Assembly (NCBI GenBank): GCA_013390745.1
Contig: JACASX010000002.1
Span: forward strand, 62,001 to 126,000
Source of the DNA: Marine Group I thaumarchaeote
Lineage (GTDB): Archaea > Thermoproteota > Nitrososphaeria > Nitrososphaerales > Nitrosopumilaceae
Length of the DNA: 64,000 bases
Direction: 5' to 3'
This document shows, one piece after another, positions 60,163 to 64,000 of the stretch (the stretch's first letter is position 1; every line of letters starts with the position of its first letter). Under the pieces are notes generated by a model. It ran no database searches. It was given only the letters and a program-made list of their open reading frames with translations, and was not told the DNA's origin. The position numbers and the translations under genes were made by a program.

Positions 60163-61377
60163 TTAGTTAAGATTTTTTTCAATGTTTTTACGGATAATTT
60201 TTACAATCTTAGCCTTGGTTTTACGACCAGTCTTTACCACATTCTTCGAGTCTACCAGAAAGACCTCATTATAATCGGAGTTATTGTATCTAGAACCAAT
60301 ATCGTTGGCTATCATCAGGTCAGCATCAGATTCCTTCAGTTTCTTCCTTGCCCTGGAAACAAGCTCCTTTTTCGATACATTGGCTTCAGCCTTGAAACCG
60401 ATGAGAATTCCCTTATGTAATTTTTTGATATGATCTATGATCTTTGGGGCTCTGGTAAGTTTGATGACAGTGTTCCTGTTGCTCTTAATCTTGGAGTTTG
60501 AGTTTTTTGGGATAAAATCAGATACGGCAGCAGCCAGAATCACAACATCAAATTTCTTCCTGAGTTCCTTTTTGACCGCACTAAACATCTCTGAAACCGT
60601 CTTTACACGAATGATTTTGGCACCTTTTGGAGGTTCGGCAGTTCCAGGTCCATAAACTAGGGTCACTTTGGCGCCTGCTGAAACCAGTTCAGAAGCCAAT
60701 AGAGTTCCAGTCTTTCCTGTACTGATGTTTGTCATGACGCGTACAGGATCAATCTTCTCAACTGTGGGACCTGCTGTCATCAACACCTTCTTTCCTTTCA
60801 GCTTTTTTGACTGACCAAACTTGGTCAAAACAAAGTCCAATACGTCTTCTGGTTCTGGCGCCTTTGCCTTTCCCTCAATCATTTGCGGAGATACGAAATC
60901 TACCTTCTTTCTCAAAAACTGCATGTTTTTGCGAATTGCAAGATTTTCGTACATCGATGCGTGCATGGCAAGACCCATCAATATTGGAGTCTTTGAACCA
61001 AACGCCACGGTGAGCACCGTGGAGATTGGCGTGTCATCTATGCCATTTGCCAGCTTGCCCAAGGTGTTGGCAGTTGAAGGGTATACGATAATCAGATCAG
61101 ACCTTTTGTAATCTGCAAGATCAATGTGTTCCATGTTTCCAGTGAGTTTTGTAACGACGTGATTTCCAGTTGCCCATTTCATGTAATCTGGCTTGATCAG
61201 CTTTGTGCTGGCACTGCTCATTACGCACTTGACATTGGCACCATGTCGCATCAGCAGCCTTGCAAGTTCGATTGACTTGTATGCCGCAACCGAACCGGCA
61301 ACGCACAGGACAATCCTCTTTCCAGAAAGCTCGGTGCCATGACTTTCCACAATGTCCAAGGATGGATGTTTGCTCAT
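60163..61377 (-). CDS. coaBC: Phosphopantothenoylcysteine decarboxylase/phosphopantothenate-cysteine ligase
   Basis: The 404-residue bifunctional CoA enzyme has an N-terminal flavoprotein half (GKRIVLCVAGSVAAYKSIELARLLM near 18-38; the active-site His-Asn pair region, MGLAMHASMYEN). Its C-terminal ligase half starts KGKKVLMTAGPTVEKIDPVR near 197-215. It adds cysteine to phosphopantothenate and decarboxylates it. The ATG overlaps the panB stop by four bases. Confidence 0.93.
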   Translation of the reverse strand: MSKHPSLDIVESHGTELSGKRIVLCVAGSVAAYKSIELARLLMRHGANVKCVMSSASTKLIKPDYMKWATGNHVVTKLTGNMEHIDLADYKRSDLIIVYPSTANTLGKLANGIDDTPISTVLTVAFGSKTPILMGLAMHASMYENLAIRKNMQFLRKKVDFVSPQMIEGKAKAPEPEDVLDFVLTKFGQSKKLKGKKVLMTAGPTVEKIDPVRVMTNISTGKTGTLLASELVSAGAKVTLVYGPGTAEPPKGAKIIRVKTVSEMFSAVKKELRKKFDVVILAAAVSDFIPKNSNSKIKSNRNTVIKLTRAPKIIDHIKKLHKGILIGFKAEANVSKKELVSRARKKLKESDADLMIANDIGSRYNNSDYNEVFLVDSKNVVKTGRKTKAKIVKIIRKNIEKNLN

Positions 61378-62156
61378 TTCTGGGCCTCCATATGGAAAGT
61401 ATGCTCTTCAGCTGGAAATGTACGATTTTCGACGTTTTCCACGTATTCAGCCACGGCTTTTTTGATCGTTTCCGACAAAGAGAGGTATTTTTTGACGAAT
61501 TTCGGTGTCATCTTCTCATAAAGCCCTAACATATCATGAATCACTAGAACTTGGCCATCACAATCCTTTCCGCAGCCTATGCCGATTGTTGGAACATAAA
61601 CTGCTTCTGTGATGTGTTTTGTGGTTTCAGCCGCTACCATCTCCAAGACAATGCTAAAGACTCCTGCTTCTTGTAATGCCTTGGCATCAGCTAACAGTAC
61701 TTTGGCATCCTCTTCTGTCTTTCCTTGAACCGTATATTTTTTGGCTGTTTGTGGCAAAAGCCCAAGATGACCCATGACGGGTATTCCGGCATTGATAATC
61801 GCCCTGATGATATCTGGTAACCTTCCCTCCAGTTTTACGGCATCTGCTCCAGCCCTGATTAGACGTTCAGAATTTGCTACTGCGTCAGCCTCATTTTCAT
61901 ATGACTTGTTTGGAAGGTCAGCCACAATTAGGGCATTTTCCCTTGCGTTGCTGACTGCCTTTGTAAACAGCACCATTTCATCCATGGTTACATGAACAGT
62001 GTTTTCATATCCAAGCATGACCATTCCGGCACTGTCTCCTACAAGCAAAATATCGACCTGATCACAAAGTGTTGCCATTGTATAGTCATAGCTGGTAACT
62101 ACGGAGATCTTCTTGCTGCCCTTTTTTGCTATAATGTCATTTACTGTCTTATGCAA
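61374..62156 (-). CDS. panB: 3-methyl-2-oxobutanoate hydroxymethyltransferase
   Basis: The 260-residue enzyme makes ketopantoate from 2-ketoisovalerate and a C1 donor. LVGDSAGMVMLGYENTVHVTMDEM near 36-59, AGADAVKLEGR and GIPVMGHLGLLPQ near 107-119. Part of the CoA operon; its ATG overlaps the upstream phosphopantothenate synthetase gene by eight bases. Confidence 0.95.
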   Translation of the reverse strand: MHKTVNDIIAKKGSKKISVVTSYDYTMATLCDQVDILLVGDSAGMVMLGYENTVHVTMDEMVLFTKAVSNARENALIVADLPNKSYENEADAVANSERLIRAGADAVKLEGRLPDIIRAIINAGIPVMGHLGLLPQTAKKYTVQGKTEEDAKVLLADAKALQEAGVFSIVLEMVAAETTKHITEAVYVPTIGIGCGKDCDGQVLVIHDMLGLYEKMTPKFVKKYLSLSETIKKAVAEYVENVENRTFPAEEHTFHMEAQK

Positions 62157-62889
62157 GGGATCCTTTCCTCCTCAAATTATTCTTGATTTCTGAAACTGCA
62201 GAGGACAAAGCCCTTCTGTTGTTAAAGTTAGTTTTTGCTGATTTTGATTTCTTACAAGCCGAGACGAGAAGTCTCATTCCACGGATGACATTGTCCACAA
62301 TTGTAATGTCCGCTTTCTGGGCAGTTCTGGAGAGCGGATTAAGATCAAACGTAATGACAGTTTTCCCCATTTTTTGTAGTGCTTCTGTTCTGTCTCCATC
62401 TTCAAGTGGAACTAGTACGACATCTGCTGCAAAAATTCCATCCTTATCTACTATGCGTCTAGGGCTGTCCAGATCACCAATTTTGCGATATGACCTTGGA
62501 TTTGTGCCTAAAACCTGCTTTGCACCAGCCTTTTTCAGTGATTTTTCAATCTTTTTCTTCCTAACTTCGTCATAGTAAAACAGGTTTACCTCAATCTTTG
62601 CTTGGGTAGCTTTGGCAAGCTGAACGACCTCTTTTGGGCAAAGTGCTGCCACATTTCCATTTACCGAGATTACCGGATTCTGGGCAGAAAGCAATTTGAC
62701 AGCAGCGGCCATGATAGCAGCCTTTGCGGTTTTGCTGGTTTTTTCTCCTACCAGATAATCAAATGCCTCCCCACGTCCGTGTGCCAAAAGACCCTCTTTT
62801 GCAACAAGACCATCGTTATACCCCTTGACAATTTTCTCGCGTATACTGAGAGAAACAAAACGCGGATGAGATTTAGGAATATTCAACAA
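62149..62889 (-). CDS. 4-phosphopantoate--beta-alanine ligase (archaeal PPS)
   Basis: The 246-residue enzyme of the archaeal CoA path has IPKSHPRFVSLSIREKIVKG, AHGRGEAFDYLVGE, VISVNGNVAALCPKEVVQLA, and DGDRTEALQKMGKTVITFDLNPLSRTAQ near 170-196. It joins phosphopantoate to beta-alanine. Lies between pantoate kinase and panB in one operon. Confidence 0.93.
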   Translation of the reverse strand: MLNIPKSHPRFVSLSIREKIVKGYNDGLVAKEGLLAHGRGEAFDYLVGEKTSKTAKAAIMAAAVKLLSAQNPVISVNGNVAALCPKEVVQLAKATQAKIEVNLFYYDEVRKKKIEKSLKKAGAKQVLGTNPRSYRKIGDLDSPRRIVDKDGIFAADVVLVPLEDGDRTEALQKMGKTVITFDLNPLSRTAQKADITIVDNVIRGMRLLVSACKKSKSAKTNFNNRRALSSAVSEIKNNLRRKGSLA

Positions 62890-62905
62890 ACCACCACAAA
62901 AATCT

Positions 62906-63802
62906 TTAATCTAGCCTAGCACCGGAATTATCAATCTTTGAAGACAAAACGAAACCATCGTATTTTTCTAAGATTTGCAAAGCCTTCTTTTTTTCACTGC
63001 AAGGTACCAATGAAAAGATGGTCTCGCCAAACAGCGCAACGCCGCATTTTATTCCATTTTTACGAAGCTCGCTAACCACCTTTTCCATTTTTGGGGTTAC
63101 GATCTTGATGTATCTTGCAAATTTTATCGATTTATCCTGAAACTCGTTTATGTCCTTAGACTTGATCAGTTCCTGAACCATCTTGCCTCCCAATCCATTC
63201 ACTAGGGAAATTTTCTCGCCTAGGAACTTCTTGGTAGAGATTGGGTTAAAGCAGACTATCAGGGCATCAAGCTTCTGCTTGGGCTCTATTTTTTCTAGTT
63301 TGCCAACCCCAGGTGCGCCAGATTTGGTACGAATCTCGAATCCACCGTGATATGATGCCAAGACATCACCAAGACCAGTCTTACATCTTATTTCAGCCAA
63401 GTGAGCGATCTGTGCTACATCAGTTTTTGAGTAGCCTGTATTGAGTGCCTGATTCAGCGCAAGTGCCAATGACAATGCAACGGCGGCGCTACAGCCAAGG
63501 CCGTATCCCACAGGCACATCCAGCTCATGAACCACGTCAACAAAATGATCATCATCGTCGGCAAGAAACTCATTCAGTACATATTCAGAAACGCGGACAT
63601 CGCCAGTCTTGAATCCCTTGATTTGGATATGGAATTTTGCAGTATTGCTAGGATTCCTAGAACTTAGAACGACTGTTGTCTTTACTCCCTTTTGAATTGA
63701 AAACCCAGCACCCAACGAACCAAGACGGTTTGGATCATTCCCATCAAGCTCCGCCTTGAAAAAGCCTGTAATGTGAGCTGGACAAAATGCGCTTGCTATC
63801 AT
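62906..63802 (-). CDS. Pantoate kinase (GHMP superfamily)
   Basis: The 298-residue kinase phosphorylates pantoate. FCPAHITGFF near the N-terminus, VPVGYGLGCSAAVALSLALALNQ near 95-117 (GHMP ATP loop) and C-terminal KCGVALFGETIFSL. First gene of the four-gene CoA set (kinase, ligase, panB, coaBC), divergent from the AbrB-type gene. Confidence 0.93.
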   Translation of the reverse strand: MIASAFCPAHITGFFKAELDGNDPNRLGSLGAGFSIQKGVKTTVVLSSRNPSNTAKFHIQIKGFKTGDVRVSEYVLNEFLADDDDHFVDVVHELDVPVGYGLGCSAAVALSLALALNQALNTGYSKTDVAQIAHLAEIRCKTGLGDVLASYHGGFEIRTKSGAPGVGKLEKIEPKQKLDALIVCFNPISTKKFLGEKISLVNGLGGKMVQELIKSKDINEFQDKSIKFARYIKIVTPKMEKVVSELRKNGIKCGVALFGETIFSLVPCSEKKKALQILEKYDGFVLSSKIDNSGARLD

Positions 63803-63810
63803 GGATCAAT

Positions 63811-63864
63811 TTAAACTAAAACAAAAATATAAAAATATGGCTTATACTAATTAAACTAGTTTAA
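63811..63864. promoter_or_regulatory. TTAAACTA repeats and 14-bp palindrome in CoA operon promoter
   Basis: TTAAACTAGTTTAA (63851-63864) is a perfect palindrome two bases before the TTG start of the divergent gene. Its half TTAAACTA also occurs at 63811-63818. TATAAAAATA lies near 63830. The site could be bound by a regulator of either gene. Confidence 0.6.
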
Positions 63865-63865
63865 A

Positions 63866-64000
63866 TTGTCTAAATTTACGCGACGCCTGCAGAAGATTGG
63901 TAGCAGTATGTTGGTCTCACTTCCAAAGCAGTGGGTTGATGACCATAATCTGGTCAAGAGCTCACAGGTCCAGATTGAGACTTTAGAAAACAGCCTCTCA
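63866..64000 (+). CDS. AbrB-type N-terminal domain protein (PhoU-like regulator), partial
   Basis: TTG at 63866 opens 45 codons up to the window end. SKFTRRLQKIGSSMLVSLPKQ and WVDDHNLVKSSQVQIE match the SpoVT/AbrB swapped-hairpin DNA-binding domain, as in archaeal phosphate-uptake regulators with PhoU domains. The rest is beyond the window. Confidence 0.8.
   Translation, partial: MSKFTRRLQKIGSSMLVSLPKQWVDDHNLVKSSQVQIETLENSLS

Noticed and set aside
62183-62575. Antisense frame in phosphopantothenate synthetase
   Set aside because: Composition reflects the sense gene; no own promoter or family.

Overview
This window is an archaeal chromosome segment, AT-rich and densely coded on both strands. 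The archaeal assignment rests on the ether-lipid enzymes (sn-glycerol-1-phosphate dehydrogenase and geranylgeranylglyceryl phosphate synthase), Orc1/Cdc6, PCNA, TFS, Rpo11, a thermosome, a beta proteasome subunit, aCPSF1/FttA and the archaeal CoA route. Several details point to an ammonia-oxidising type member of Nitrososphaerota (Thaumarchaeota): the WIKxxAGWW repeats, a CFI-box type C-terminus, many tiny zinc-ribbon proteins, cobalamin-synthesis methyltransferases, stand-alone Lrp ligand domains and a tRNA intron in the D-loop. No amo genes, rRNA, CRISPR array or intact mobile element is present. Many genes have a TATA-like box 25-30 nt before the start codon, as expected for leaderless archaeal transcripts, and TTG and GTG starts are common.

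Layout. 1-8.7 kb: a partial KamA-type radical SAM enzyme divergent from an MscS channel, then prs-rnz, a UPF0200/UPF0201 pair, and thpR-cca-kinase followed by tRNA-Pro. 8.8-19.3 kb: SDR, AN1 zinc finger, a GINS-like gene divergent from glnA, a thermosome divergent from glyA, a secreted cyclophilin with a CFI-box tail, and cbiE. 19.3-21.1 kb: orc1/cdc6 and a 533-bp non-coding block with inverted and direct repeats, the best candidate for a replication origin. 21.1-26.8 kb: winged-helix proteins, GGGP synthase, an accessory-looking stretch with small genes, dispersed repeats and a LamG protein, then an operator-rich divergent promoter of an ACT-domain gene and hsp20. 27-34 kb: cyclase, 7Fe-type ferredoxin, phosphatase, twin 50-aa proteins, rpo11-tfs-pcn-ask and cobJ. 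34-45 kb: tyrS, DegT aminotransferase, dUTPase-like, PfkB kinase, cyclophilin, two notable tRNAs, nadM, class V aminotransferase, FKBP and egsA. 45-50 kb: psmB-fttA, sepF, a PP-loop thiolase and an M24 peptidase. 50-54.9 kb: a group of very small genes, a PD-(D/E)XK nuclease pair, a ubiquitin-fold protein and a candidate structured ncRNA. 55-60 kb: a cytosolic BtuF-like protein, a PLP enzyme with a rhodanese tail, a CDGSH protein and several microproteins. 60.1-63.8 kb: a compact CoA operon (pantoate kinase, phosphopantothenate synthetase, panB, coaBC), divergent from a partial AbrB-type gene.

Functional themes: information processing (origin, clamp, RNA polymerase subunit and cleavage factor, 3'-end processing, tRNA maturation), cofactor synthesis (CoA, NAD, cobalamin), protein folding (three peptidyl-prolyl isomerases, thermosome, Hsp20), and many short metal-binding proteins that length-filtered gene calling would miss. 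The least explained items are the ncRNA candidate near 53.6 kb, the nuclease and ubiquitin-fold block at 51.5-53.1 kb, the cyclophilin-CFI fusion and the repeat architecture beside orc1.
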